Of a stretch of 64,000 nucleotides of DNA, positions 12,301 to 22,679 are shown in pieces. A model generated the notes under the pieces. That model was not told the origin of the DNA. It made no database searches and saw only the letters and a list, made by a program, of their open reading frames with translations. Position 1 is the first letter of the stretch. Each line of letters opens with the position of its first letter. The stretch covers positions 4,774,001 to 4,838,000 of the forward strand of contig CM075101.1 in the NCBI GenBank assembly GCA_037576195.1, written 5' to 3'. This stretch comes from Phytoseiulus persimilis. Taxonomy: Eukaryota > Arthropoda > Arachnida > Mesostigmata > Phytoseiidae. A program made the translations under genes and the position numbers.

Positions 12301-14870
12301 GTAGAGCTGACTACACTCACCTCGCGAAGTGTGGAAACGTTCGAGTTCATTCGAATGACCAGACGCGGAGTTCGTTCGACGTAAATCTGTCTCCTTGAAG
12401 AAGGAGAGTAGAACTTGATGTCGCTCGAGCTTCTCGTGAAACTTATCGCAGAGGGCGTCCGTGAAGACCGCAGCGCAAAGTGCTGAGAGGAAATGCCGGT
12501 CGCGAAGCAGCCAGCCGGAGTAAGTCAGTCTGCTCGTACCCTGGTCGGTCGGGCTCTGCTGCTGGTTTCAGCGCTGCATCTAGCTCACACCCGTCCAGGA
12601 AAGGGCTATTTGCTCGCTGCTCCGGCCAAGCAAGCATGGCGAACAGCCCGGCGCTACCCGGCCTGCCGGTCTGATGTGGGGAAGGGCCGGTCTTTGCCAT
12701 CGCTGACAGGTCCGCAAGAAGGCCGGTCGACACATGATTCGCTCCCAATCGGAGCATGCTCCGGGAAAACTGAATCACTCTCGGATCTGCTGCGTCGAAA
12801 CCCAACAGTCTTCACAAAAGGTCCATGCGCAACCTGAATGCACGCATATTTCCAAGTTCGAAGAAATGACATCTCCAGGAGCTGAGTTTTTTTTAGCGTT
12901 CTCCCCTCTAGATGGAATTTCATTCGGAATCGCCGCTGAAGCGAACACGACGGTGACTTGAACACGGAGTGACTCCAGCAGTTGACCTCAAACTACCAGA
13001 CGCAAACCCAACTGAAGTGAGCGCTCTCGACACGGATAAATTACTCGTATCGCGGTTCGGTTGAACGCTACATTTTGGGGAACCGACAGAGGACGAGCCA
13101 CGAGCAAATATGATATAATACGCTACAGACGTTCTTGTCTTGATGCGAGGGGAACTTCAGGAACTTGGGACTGTGATTGATTCGCTTCATGACGATTCTT
13201 CATGGACCGGAGCGCCGGTCAACTGTTCAGGGAACCGTCTCACCGCTAACTGAAGAGTTGATATGAGGATGGTGGGGGCGAGAAGTCTGAAAACGGCTGG
13301 GTGCAAATACAGAACACATGCTACTCTGTACGTACGCCTCCAGGTCTCTCGAAGAGCTCCATCCGTTGGAATCAATCCTCGGATGGATCCAGCAGAAAAT
13401 ATCTATTCTTAGGATCGTCATTCTTCTATGGGGGATGTTTTGTCCATGAGTCCACACCGATCTGGAACTTCACTTTGACCACCCAGCTGCCGGGTTCTAA
13501 CCTATCGGCCACGCTCTGATCTTTTTCCAAGGGCCGCGTCAATATGATCGGGCGAGTCCGCAGAAATCTTGAGGAGCGCACCGGACAGCCGTTGATTCCA
13601 TAAGCAGAGTGCTGAGTTGATCATCATTCGAGGCAGGGGAGACCGAGAAGAACCTCATATTTCCAGTAAAAATTAACGGAGTGTGGGCGCGGAAAAAATC
13701 CCCATGAAACTTGAGAATCTAGAGGCGGATTGGAATATGGGAAGTTGGAGAAAAAGTCAGTATTTGAGGTTGGGAGGCGTCCCGGGAGCGTCAAGGTATA
13801 CGTGGACTGATCGATAGAGGGGAAACTAGACGGAACTTAGTGGTTGGGATACCGGAGAAGGAGACTATCGATCGGTATGGAAGATTCGGGAGATTTGGGT
13901 AGGATGTCCTCTGACCAGAAACCATCAGTCGTGGTTGTCGAATATCGATTCGGCGTACGCCAGATGTGGGGAGAGGGAGAAACCCTTGAACGTTTGCTCC
14001 TGGAGGCGAGAGATTCGATGATGCAGGGTGCATATTGGGTGTATCCCTCATGATTGGTAGACCCATAACACTGTCAAACACCCCGTATGGAGTTGCTACA
14101 AAAAATGGGAAAACCTATACAAGAACAGACGGAAGACTGCAATCAAACATGCAGAAACTTCTCGGGAATGATCGCAGAGGGTTGCCAATATCTCTTTTCT
14201 GGAAACTGTGATTCAAGTCACAGGAGCCCGGAAGAAAGAGCAATTCTTCGTTCCTAACACCAGAAAACCTCACGACTTACGACCTCTTTGATCGTAGTGG
14301 GCCCCTAGCAAATAATGTGGGAGAGAGAAATGAGCACACGGCTCGAACCCCTCAAACATATAGCAGTACCATCTTCTGGCACGGCAACCTCACGTCTGAC
14401 AAGATGTCCACATTAACTGGACTTCGATAAGGTTGTCTTCTCTCTCCAATCCTCTTCGGCTCATACATTGCGAACTTGGGACTAGATTTCCAAGCTTCCG
14501 GACGAGCGTTCATCCTCGCAAAGGGAGGCGCGTCCTAGGAACTCTCGAATCATTGCACACTATGATGACTCCTGTTGAGATACTGGGCGAAGTGAACACT
14601 CCCCCTGAATATTCGCGAAGTTTGAGTCTCATGCCGTCATGAGCTGTCGCAAGCTGTCGGTTCAATGTTAGCTACACCAATTGGACCGAGATATACGTGA
14701 CTCTCAAGACATCAATTGCGCCCAGCATTCCCTTTGAGACTTTCACCATCTTCAGCCGAATAATGCTCGGTGTTCGTTGTCTTCACGGTCCATGATTCCT
14801 GAATGATCTCTTTAGCTCCCTACCCCAACTAATTGTTCCGCCATAGCAGTCGAAACCACCCCGTCGGTGA
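9341..14870. other. Gene-poor stretch, no supported gene
   Basis: Only short unconnected open frames, the longest about 130 codons at 10163-10555 on the minus strand, with low-complexity arginine/serine-rich translations typical of noncoding DNA. I found no splice-bounded exon chain and no conserved domain. Confidence 0.4.
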
Positions 14871-14876
14871 ATGAGC

Positions 14877-14924
14877 TGAAGGGGACCCACCCATGTAACG
14901 GGGGTCATTTTTAAGAGATTATTT
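14877..14924 (+). repeat. Left terminal inverted repeat
   Basis: Inverted partner of 15557-15604; begins TGAAGGGGACCCACCC and runs to GATTATTT. Confidence 0.85.
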
Positions 14925-15556
14925 CATGAAAATTCATTGAAAGACATTCATGACGTGCGCAAAGTCGGATACGGGGTCCGGATAATACAATGGTGAAGGA
15001 TTGAAATAAATTTGCTTGTCATCGGAGTAAAGTACAAGGGGCTGTTAACAAATATGCCGATCCAACCAGTTGTGTCGGAAATATGGGTGCTTTTTCAGAT
15101 GGCCCAGGGTGCGGACGGAGTCCGCCAGAGGGCGCCGTCTGCTGAGTTGAACTCTAGGCAGAGCTGCGGCGTCTAGGATAGACTTCCAGAGCTGGGTTGC
15201 GGTGCTACAAATGTCGACTAGCCCGATTGGGAATATGAATCGAGGGAATGAGATAAATGAAGAAAGGGACCGAAGCAAAGCCTCGAACCGAAAGCTGAAG
15301 ACATGAAGTCGTCTGCACGACGGCACGCAGAGTAAACAATAGAATCAGTTGTAACTCGGCTCTCATCCCGGAAGGAGGACGAGAGTCGCAAGTGTTAGGC
15401 TTGCAGAGTTCTGCGAAAATCAGCTCTTGCGTTCTGAGGCGGCTACGGCCCGTATGCCATTATCTTGTGCTTCCCTCAGTTCCCTAGGCTGGATTTTTCA
15501 CAGGGGCGAGCTAACCATTACTGGTTTTATTTCCGATCTGGAAGTTCGTGTTTTTG

Positions 15557-15604
15557 AGAAATAATTTCTCAAAAATGATTCCCGTTACATGGGTGGGTCC
15601 CCTT
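15557..15604 (-). repeat. Right terminal inverted repeat, with an internal palindrome
   Basis: Inverted partner of 14877-14924. Its inner edge overlaps a perfect palindrome at 15551-15575: TTTTTGAGAAAT, one A, then the exact reverse complement. The left end has only a degraded version of this hairpin. Confidence 0.85.
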
Positions 15605-16312
15605 GAGCCATTCGATCCGAAGGAATAGCATGAATGAAACTTCATCTCAGAATTCAACATCTCGCCGAAAATCAACAGGTTCTCTGACTTATCAGTGCTT
15701 GCCGCGGCCCGTGTCTTTGGGAGTCTGCCGTTGGTACTTGATACTGCACTCAACCAGCGACCTTCGAATTGCCATTCGACTGCCACTCCTCTCTTCCGAG
15801 GTGTGGTTTTCATATTACCTATGAGACCAGTGATCCCGACCTCGGACCGCCTTGAGCCGCCTCCTGTAACACCGCTTAAAACAGTGCAACTGCGGCATTG
15901 TAACTTGTCGGCATTCACTGATTGTGAGCTGCCCGTCGGGCTGACGCTCGCACACGCGACACTGGGACGATCCCCGAGAGGGGTTCCAGAATGATCCCGC
16001 GCTCTGGTCCGACGGACCCCAATCGAATAATCAGTCAGTTCATACAGCTCTCAATTTCTCAAGCTTCTGACGTTGGACATCCCATCCTATCAATTAATGA
16101 GACGGAGACATCATTCATCAATCATTCCATCGATCCTCACATGATCGATGAACTGATAGATGAAGGAGGCTTGGAATCACTGTTCTCGTCTCTAAGTCAG
16201 TCTCACCGAACATAGTAGGTTGTATTCGACGTCGAGCGGCTTGTTCCGCCTCCCATTAGCGAAAAGAGAATACTATTCCATCGCCGGAAAAAAAATCGCA
16301 TTTGAAATTGCA

Positions 16313-16318
16313 TTTATT
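16313..16318 (-). promoter_or_regulatory. Polyadenylation signal for UVRAG
   Basis: AATAAA on the minus strand, about 65 bases past the UVRAG stop codon, the expected place for the end of that transcript. Confidence 0.6.
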
Positions 16319-16381
16319 TCCCTCGCAATTCTATTTACCATCAAATTTGTTTGGTGAACGTCGCGGTATTCGCTGGAACCA

Positions 16382-19158
16382 TCAGCTGCCGTGGTCGCTA
16401 GCTGCTCCCGAATCGAGTTCCAATGAGTCCCCGCTGTGTGAGACTAGATTAGGCACGGAATGTATCCTCAAGCTGAGGCGAGGAGTCCCTATGGGGGAAC
16501 TGTGTTCTGGCGTGTTACTCAGAGAAGGCGCCATCCAATCGTCGGCCGTCATGTGATTCGAAACGCGGATATCGATGTCGCCGGACTCGTCCGGGCTGCT
16601 CCAGGGAATCGGGAATCGAGGAACATTAGTACCTTCCCGGACTATGCCAGAGCTACGTGGCCAGTTCATGGAACTCACCACGAGCCCAAGCTGTGTAGTT
16701 CATCAAGCCCGAGTGAAGTGCCAGTGGAACTCACCCTAAACGTGCTTGCTCTTGGCGGAAATGTCTGACAAGATTCCAGAGTCCGGACATCAGTCTCCCC
16801 CTCATTGAGGGAAGCTTGAATTGAATGCGGAGATCTGCCACGTTGAGAGCGAGCAAGGGAACTGCGTGCTCGAAGTATACCCTGTCCTTCCCTCTCACCC
16901 ACAACGGAAATCTGAAAATTTCAGGCCGGGGATTTTCTCCGGGCTCGCTGCGATATGATTCGAGGCGTTTCGACTGACTTCTGACAGCAACGTCAGCTTT
17001 GTAACGATCGCCAGAAGCGGTGACTCACTCTTTGTGGTGGAAGGCATCGAGGCTAACATCGACCACGACTGGATTGTTTTTCTCATACTTGAGCGGGTAT
17101 ATCAGAGGTACACCAGTGAATGTGGAGAGCATGGTGATCAGGTGGAAGAGATAGGCCATGCCGGTTGACACCACTTGATCGTCCGGGGCTGCAATGACAA
17201 TTCCTTCTCAGAACTTCGTTCAAAAACGAGCTAGAATCAGCGCGTTCAGGAGTCACTTCCAAATGGCAAACTCGCCTTTCTTCGAATCTCTGAGGTCGCT
17301 GAGTGCTGATGGTATGAACACGGAACATACAGTGTAACCCTTGGGAACCTGGAACCATGCGACGGCTTACATTCATTCCCTTCCCCCAAGTACCGGCATA
17401 GATTTCTCGCAGCTCAGAAGAAGCGTTACATTTCAGGGCTCACCTGCCGAACGGGGTAAATGTACTCATCGAGCTCACATATCAGAGCCAGCTGGCGTTT
17501 TAACAGAGGCAACGATTCCAAATCGCGTTTTATCTGTTTAACCCTCTCCCTTTCGTGACTCAGATTTTCTTTCAATTCCTCTAAGGAGTCTTTGCTCGCG
17601 GCGAGATCGTCCTCTGCAACCAGACTGGAATCTTAGAGAAACGTTCCCGAAAACTCCGGACGGTCTCGGAGCGTTCCTGTAGCTTCACCGAATCAGGCCC
17701 AGCTTACGTTTTTGCAGCACGATATTCTCTTCCATGATCATCTGCTTGCTTTCTCTATCTAGAAGCTGAGAACGTTCCCTGAGGAGGCTCCGTAGCGCCG
17801 TACATTGCACGCGGGCTGACTCGATCTGACAGTGGAGTGCTTCCGAGGGTGATTCGGTTTCGGTGTCGATCCGACCTTCAAGACTGCGCCTCAGATTGTG
17901 CGCGTTCACAGTTGTACGCAGGATCGCTCTCTCGTTCGTGTACAAACTGGGAATCGGATTCGAGAAGGCGCTCTGATTATTTCCGCCTCGACCGGTCGCA
18001 GAGCGAGGACATCAGTTCCGTTAAATCCTCCTGGATCGTTGAGTATCTCGAAGCCCGAAAATTTGTCTTCCTTCGTAGTGAACGGAAACGGATCATCTCA
18101 CCGATTGAAAGCGTTGATTCCGTACGATTTTTTGAGTCGCCTCGTCTCCACAGTGATAGAGCAGCGAACATCACAAAGAGCCTCCCCGTTCACATGAACG
18201 CCGTCGGACGTATCGCAGCGCGCCTTCAAAGAAGATTGGAAGTCTGAGAATTCACTGGAGCTCGTAGAAGACGTCGATGCGAAGCGTGAAATGATTCATC
18301 TTCAAAGGATATCACTATCTCGCATGAGAACCCACGAGAATAGAGTTTTTGACGCCCGAAGAAAACGGAGAACTACTCGTACGCGAGACTGCAGGGTACT
18401 CCCCTTGAGTGGCACAGATGGTTGCTCACCTGGCTGCTTGGTTTAGTTTTATCACAGATTTCGAAGCATGTTTTATCACAGTAGACTCCCTCCGCGAACA
18501 AGACAAGCATGGAGTTTGGCGCGAATACGACCGATGAATTCGGCCAGTGCCTCGAGATGAATATTAACCCAGAAAAATATAATCTCCATTCCACCAAAAG
18601 CTGCTCGTCTGCAAAAATGTGCACGGTGACGTCTGCAAACAGAAACAGTCTTCATCAAATTCGCCCGCGACTCACGAGCAGAGCTTCAAATATAGCCATC
18701 ATTAGTCCTGAACGACCTCATCGCCCTAGAACAATAATCCAGTATTCCTTGTATAGCCCCCTAGGATGAGAGAAGCCCTCAAGGACAAAGACTCGATGGT
18801 GTGAGAATAGGCCGGTACCTTTGCTAGCTGGAGTTCCTCCAATGCTCAGGTTTTTCCAATGCGGATTCTTCGAAGCCTCAAGAAAGCCTCCGTCGCATAT
18901 TAAATCCCCGTCGGAGTTGAGAAGCTTGAGTTGCACTCGTCGGCAGTATTCGGGGATCAATAAATTTCGGAAACCAATCTCTCTCAGATGCCGGAGGCGT
19001 CTCTGAAACGGTGCCGAACGTGAGATCAGAATGGAAGTTTCGCGATTGACGACCCCGGTAAGCTCATGTGTTGAGAGCGCTCCGGAGAAAAGAAGCTGTG
19101 CTCTTGACATCCGCTGAACGCATCGCACGCGGTTATCTACTCCGAACGACACCTCCAA
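16382..19158 (-). CDS. UVRAG: UVRAG, Vps34 complex II subunit
   Basis: UVRAG (Vps38-like) joins Beclin 1, Vps34 and Vps15 in the endosomal PI3-kinase complex II, acting in autophagosome maturation and endocytic traffic. Nine exons on the minus strand: 18819-19158, 18430-18632, 18102-18223, 17708-17946, 17444-17613, 17257-17305, 17029-17188, 16735-16881, 16382-16652. All phases agree and give 566 residues (human 699). Family marks in order: QRRLRHLREIG before the C2 domain; C2 strands ending VVFAPNSMLVLFAEG; a coiled coil (LRSLLRERSQLLDRE and following) through exons 4-5; ELDEYIYPV where human has ELSYIYPI; then the BARA-like part, with GMAYLFHLITMLSTFTGVPL and LLALNVADLRIQF. The C-terminal tail is short and Ser/Pro-rich compared with vertebrates. 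The third exon's start (18223) and the first ATG are the least certain points. Confidence 0.9.
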
Positions 19159-20049
19159 AGCTGCTACACCAACCCATAACAGCCCGTTTTCCTAGCTGGA
19201 TCCCAGCCGCGACAAGAGCTAAGGCGAACTCTCAGTAGGGAAGAATACAAGGGGACGCTTGCTGTCATCGAGCAATTCAGAATGGGGATCCTCGCTCCGG
19301 GAAGGATTGAGTACAAACTTTTGTCAGCACGTTGAAGCATCCACTGCTTAGATGAGCCCGCAATTAACTGCCACCTTTATCGAAGAGGAGTCTCAGATTT
19401 CTGATGACCGGCCGCCACGCAATGTTGCGCGATCTTCGTGAAAGCGCTACCTTAGTCGACATACTTAATGCGCTGGCGGCGAGCTGACTGCGGCGCAATC
19501 AAATCCAAGTACAAACTATGTCAACACTATCATTCCAGCTAGTGTATGTTCTGTCCTGATCTCTACTGGGTGGAGGTCCTCACTCGATGACATCAATTCA
19601 AGTACTCTCTCTATGCACATTCACCTGGAAAGTGAATAACGGCGAGTATTTCCTTTTGGAGCGGCATTCGAGCCAGCTCGGATCCATTCTCAATTGGTTC
19701 AATGATCTATCTCTCCTATCAGCTCAGACCAGTCGAGTCATGATCGTCATCCGATTCCCTGGACACGAAGGACACTGCGAAAGGGTTGCACTCGAGAATG
19801 TATCGAAATCAACACCAGTTGTCATTAGTCCGCCGACAGATAGATGGAACACCCATCTCTCATCATCAGAGAACGAATGGCTGAAGACTACATCGAGTAC
19901 TGATCCAAACAACGCAGGTGCTCCTCCACGAAAGTGATCGACAGCCAAGGCGAGGACCGGCGCCGGCGGAGCTCCGCCGGGGCTGTATAATCATCAAGTT
20001 ATTGGAGTATTGATTTCCTGGACATTGTTCCGTTCAGCGCAATCAGGCC
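19159..20049. other. Intergenic, no gene seen
   Basis: Spacer between the leftward UVRAG gene and the rightward gene at 20050, so it probably holds divergent promoters. An open frame at 19587-19937 plus has no recognisable features. Confidence 0.4.
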
Positions 20050-20866
20050 ATGACTCGGAGCGGTTTGGCTGTGCTCCGCGACAGGTGGGCATCTAGTGGC
20101 CCCATCCGTCGATACTACTCCCACTGGAACTCAGAATTGATTCGGGATATTACTTCTTTGAAAGTGCAAGACAGATCGCGACTTAAAATGTACGCAAATC
20201 TAGGCAAGGCCCCGGACACTCTCGGTCAGATAGTGATGACCGGTGATGCTGCCATCGTGAATGTGAGTTTCCCGATGTAGTCCTCACTGTGTTTCGATTC
20301 CTCAGTGTTGACGAGTTGATTTCACAGTGAAGTCATCACCGCTCACATCCTGACACGCGTCATGGATGGGATCGAGGAATCCCCCGAGATGATGTTGGGA
20401 GTTCCGTTAATCACAAACCCAGAATCGGACATCAGAGTCATGGGAATCACTCCTCGTTTCTGATAGTGACAATCCATTCCAGTCATCGGGGGACCTGGAG
20501 AACGATGAGGCTATGGCGCAAATGATTTTCCAAATGGTGCACTGTGCCACCAAAAACGACCTATTGCCCTTGGATCACAAGGAAGAGGGAATCAAACGCA
20601 TGTGTGGTGAGTAGTGGCTCAGTGGTGTTTTGAACCGGCTTGGAAGTTACTGACATTACTCCTCCACTCATCCTGACTTTGTTTACCAAGAGGGAATGAA
20701 TCCAATGATTGATAGGTCTCACTTGGTGTTGGAGAGTTCGCTTTTCCTGACTGAAAATGTTCTCTCCTCAGTCTATCTCCAGGGATATTACCTCACAGTG
20801 ATCCTGAATCAGCAGAGAATTTGCATAATCAAACGGAAGTATCAAGCGGAACCGCCGGCCATTTGA
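20050..20866 (+). CDS. Unrecognised multi-exon gene, possibly mitochondrial
   Basis: I do not recognise the product. Exon-like pieces are 20050-20262 (ATG start, ends AAT before GTGAGT), a frame at 20328-20463 (after TTTCACAG), 20483-20606 (after CATTCCAG, ends before GTGAGT) and 20691-20866 (after TTTACCAAG, ends TGA). The last two join in phase. The first 30 residues are rich in Arg and Ser and poor in acids (RDRWASSGPIRRYYS), like a mitochondrial targeting peptide. The middle pieces read as folded protein (ITAHILTRVMDGIEESPEMM, LENDEAMAQMIFQMVHCATK). Exon one ends in phase 0, but the second frame would need phase 2, so either a splice site is misread, an exon is missing, or the gene is broken. 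Confidence 0.4.
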
Positions 20867-21159
20867 CACTTCGGCGAACACCATGACATTGAAGCTTAGA
20901 CCATCCCGACTATGCATGAGCCACTGGTTATTGTTGATCGCACCCGATTGAGTACTTCACACGTCCATTTGAACAACTTCAATGAATGATACACTTGTTG
21001 CGAGAATGAGTCTCTGATCCTGAGTGCTGCACAAGAAGGACATGACCTTGTTCTCATTTCCCTCCTTGCAATACGTCGCGTTGCTTATAACAGCCAGCAG
21101 TTGTCAGCTTCAATCAAAGACTGAAGAGAAAAGCCGAGAGCATGGCGACTTGGATTCCA

Positions 21160-21165
21160 TTTATT
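21160..21165 (-). promoter_or_regulatory. Polyadenylation signal for Nup37
   Basis: AATAAA on the minus strand, about 115 bases past the Nup37 stop codon. Confidence 0.55.
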
Positions 21166-21277
21166 ATCGACTTGATTATTTCACATCAATATTTACGAAA
21201 TGTGCCCTTGGGCCGCCACATTGCAAACGTCAAAATCGCTGCAGGGAGTGGTTGGGATCAAGACTCCAGGAGCGAAT

Positions 21278-22676
21278 CTACTGAACTTTAAGAACACTGA
21301 TGCAGCCCCCGTGCGCGATAGCGAGGAGCGGACGTTGAGGATGCCAACACAGGTGTCTGATCGATGCCAAATTCCCCTGTTGAATAATTTGACCACTTTG
21401 ATCATGAATGACTCGGAATGAGCCGTTCGAAGCTGAAGCGCACCATGGCCCAACTTGTGATAATGCGATGGCTCTGCACAGGTTTCCGCCCGCGAACTCC
21501 AGCGGCGGCTTGTCGGCGTGACGGTAGATGTTGATTGAGCCCTTGGCGTTCACGCAAGCAAATTTTCCCTGTGGACAGTAAAACGGTATCTCTGAATTTC
21601 CCTGAGAATCCATCACCTTGCTCCGCGCGTGGCCTGACTCGTTTTCTTTGGAGCGAATCAGATACGAAAGCTCGAGAACCCACATTGATGCAGTCGGATC
21701 TGACCGGAAGCGGGGCGCGGTAGAAAGCAGTTCTCAAGGGCCGCACTGTAAGGACATCGTAAAAGCGTATCGTCCCGTTCATTTCAACCACCATGATCTC
21801 GTTGTCGAGGAACCTGAAAGACATAGGAAACGAACTCCAGTAACGAACAACATCTCCTCTCTGACCTCGGCGAGACCTTTCTGTGTCACTCACCTAACAA
21901 GTTTGCCAGCTGTACGTAGAAGTCGCTGAGCCCGTACTTCACCCTTCTCATTGTAGACATTCAGCAGATTGTCGTTGCCCACAGATGCCCAACTGTCACC
22001 GACAAGGGGATCGACGTCGACGGAATTCACGATCCCCCTGTGACTCGGCAGTTTCCGGACAAGAGCTGTTGCTGTATCGCCGGTCCACGAACAGTGGGCG
22101 ACCCCTTCCGCCTCGAGGGCTACAAAGATTCCGATCTAGGAAGGGGATCACTGATTGTCAATCGTCACTCAGAGAAACTCTTCAATCGCTCAGATAGTCA
22201 CTGACCTTGACGGGAGGGTTTACGGAAGTTTCGGTGTTCCAGCTCAGAGCAACGACCTTCGTTTTCGTGTGGAAGCTACATAAACGAGTGCATTCTAGAG
22301 TACCCTTCTCGGAAGATCCGTCCAGTATGTCATCTGTGATCGGAACCTGTCAATTCCAATCTATGTCAAAAGCGAGCTCTAGAAAACATTCATGTCCCTT
22401 CGAATCTCAACAGTTCAACTATGCACAACATCTAGGGGGAACGGAATGAAGGAAGGGACGGGTTTGGATCACCTTGTAGATGTGTATCTCCGTGGGTGTT
22501 GCGATCGCCATCAGCATTGATTGCCATTCAAACGGACAGAACGAGATGAAAGTAATCGGATCCAAGTCATCTTCACCAAGATCGAGATCAATCTGAGTTC
22601 GTTCCTGCAGCGACGGATTCTTGACGAACATCTCATGAAGCATCGTGCTTCGCTCAGCGAATGTTGTGAATGACAT
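21278..22676 (-). CDS. NUP37: Nucleoporin Nup37
   Basis: WD40 beta-propeller subunit of the Nup107-160 (Y) complex that scaffolds the nuclear pore. Five exons on the minus strand: 22473-22676, 22206-22346, 21894-22135, 21684-21813, 21278-21568. The phases agree and give 335 residues (human 326). Recognition rests on the propeller order and on diagnostic stretches: HTKTKVVALSWNTETSVNPP (human HHGVRVDGIAWSPETR), SHRGIVNSVDVDPL (human GHTDFINGLVFDP), VVEMNGTIRFYDVLT (human VAEKNGTIRFYDLLA), and the C-terminal SIRHLCWHPQRPLLAIAHGG (human GSGLSWHRTLPLCVIGG). The intron 21569-21683 is inferred because the frame changes between exons 4 and 5; GTGGGT and CCACAG borders fit. The N-terminus is acidic and divergent. 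No signal peptide or membrane segment. Confidence 0.9.
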
Positions 22677-22679
22677 CTT

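Larger units (their letters stand above)
14877..15604. mobile_element. Candidate non-autonomous DNA transposon with long terminal inverted repeats
   Basis: The two ends are near-perfect inverted copies of about 48 bp (14877-14924 and 15557-15604), with only about five differences, nearly all transitions. The outer end reads GGGGACCCACCCATGTAACG on the left, and its reverse complement closes the right. A TGAGC pentamer at 14872-14876 and again at 15604-15608 could be a target-site duplication, although the right copy overlaps the inverted repeat. The roughly 630 bp between the repeats carry no transposase-like frame, so it would depend on enzymes supplied in trans. Superfamily not assigned. 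Confidence 0.7.

Noticed and set aside
14335..14400. Box-B-like GGGTTCGAGCC on the minus strand
   Set aside because: No box A or acceptor-stem pairing upstream.
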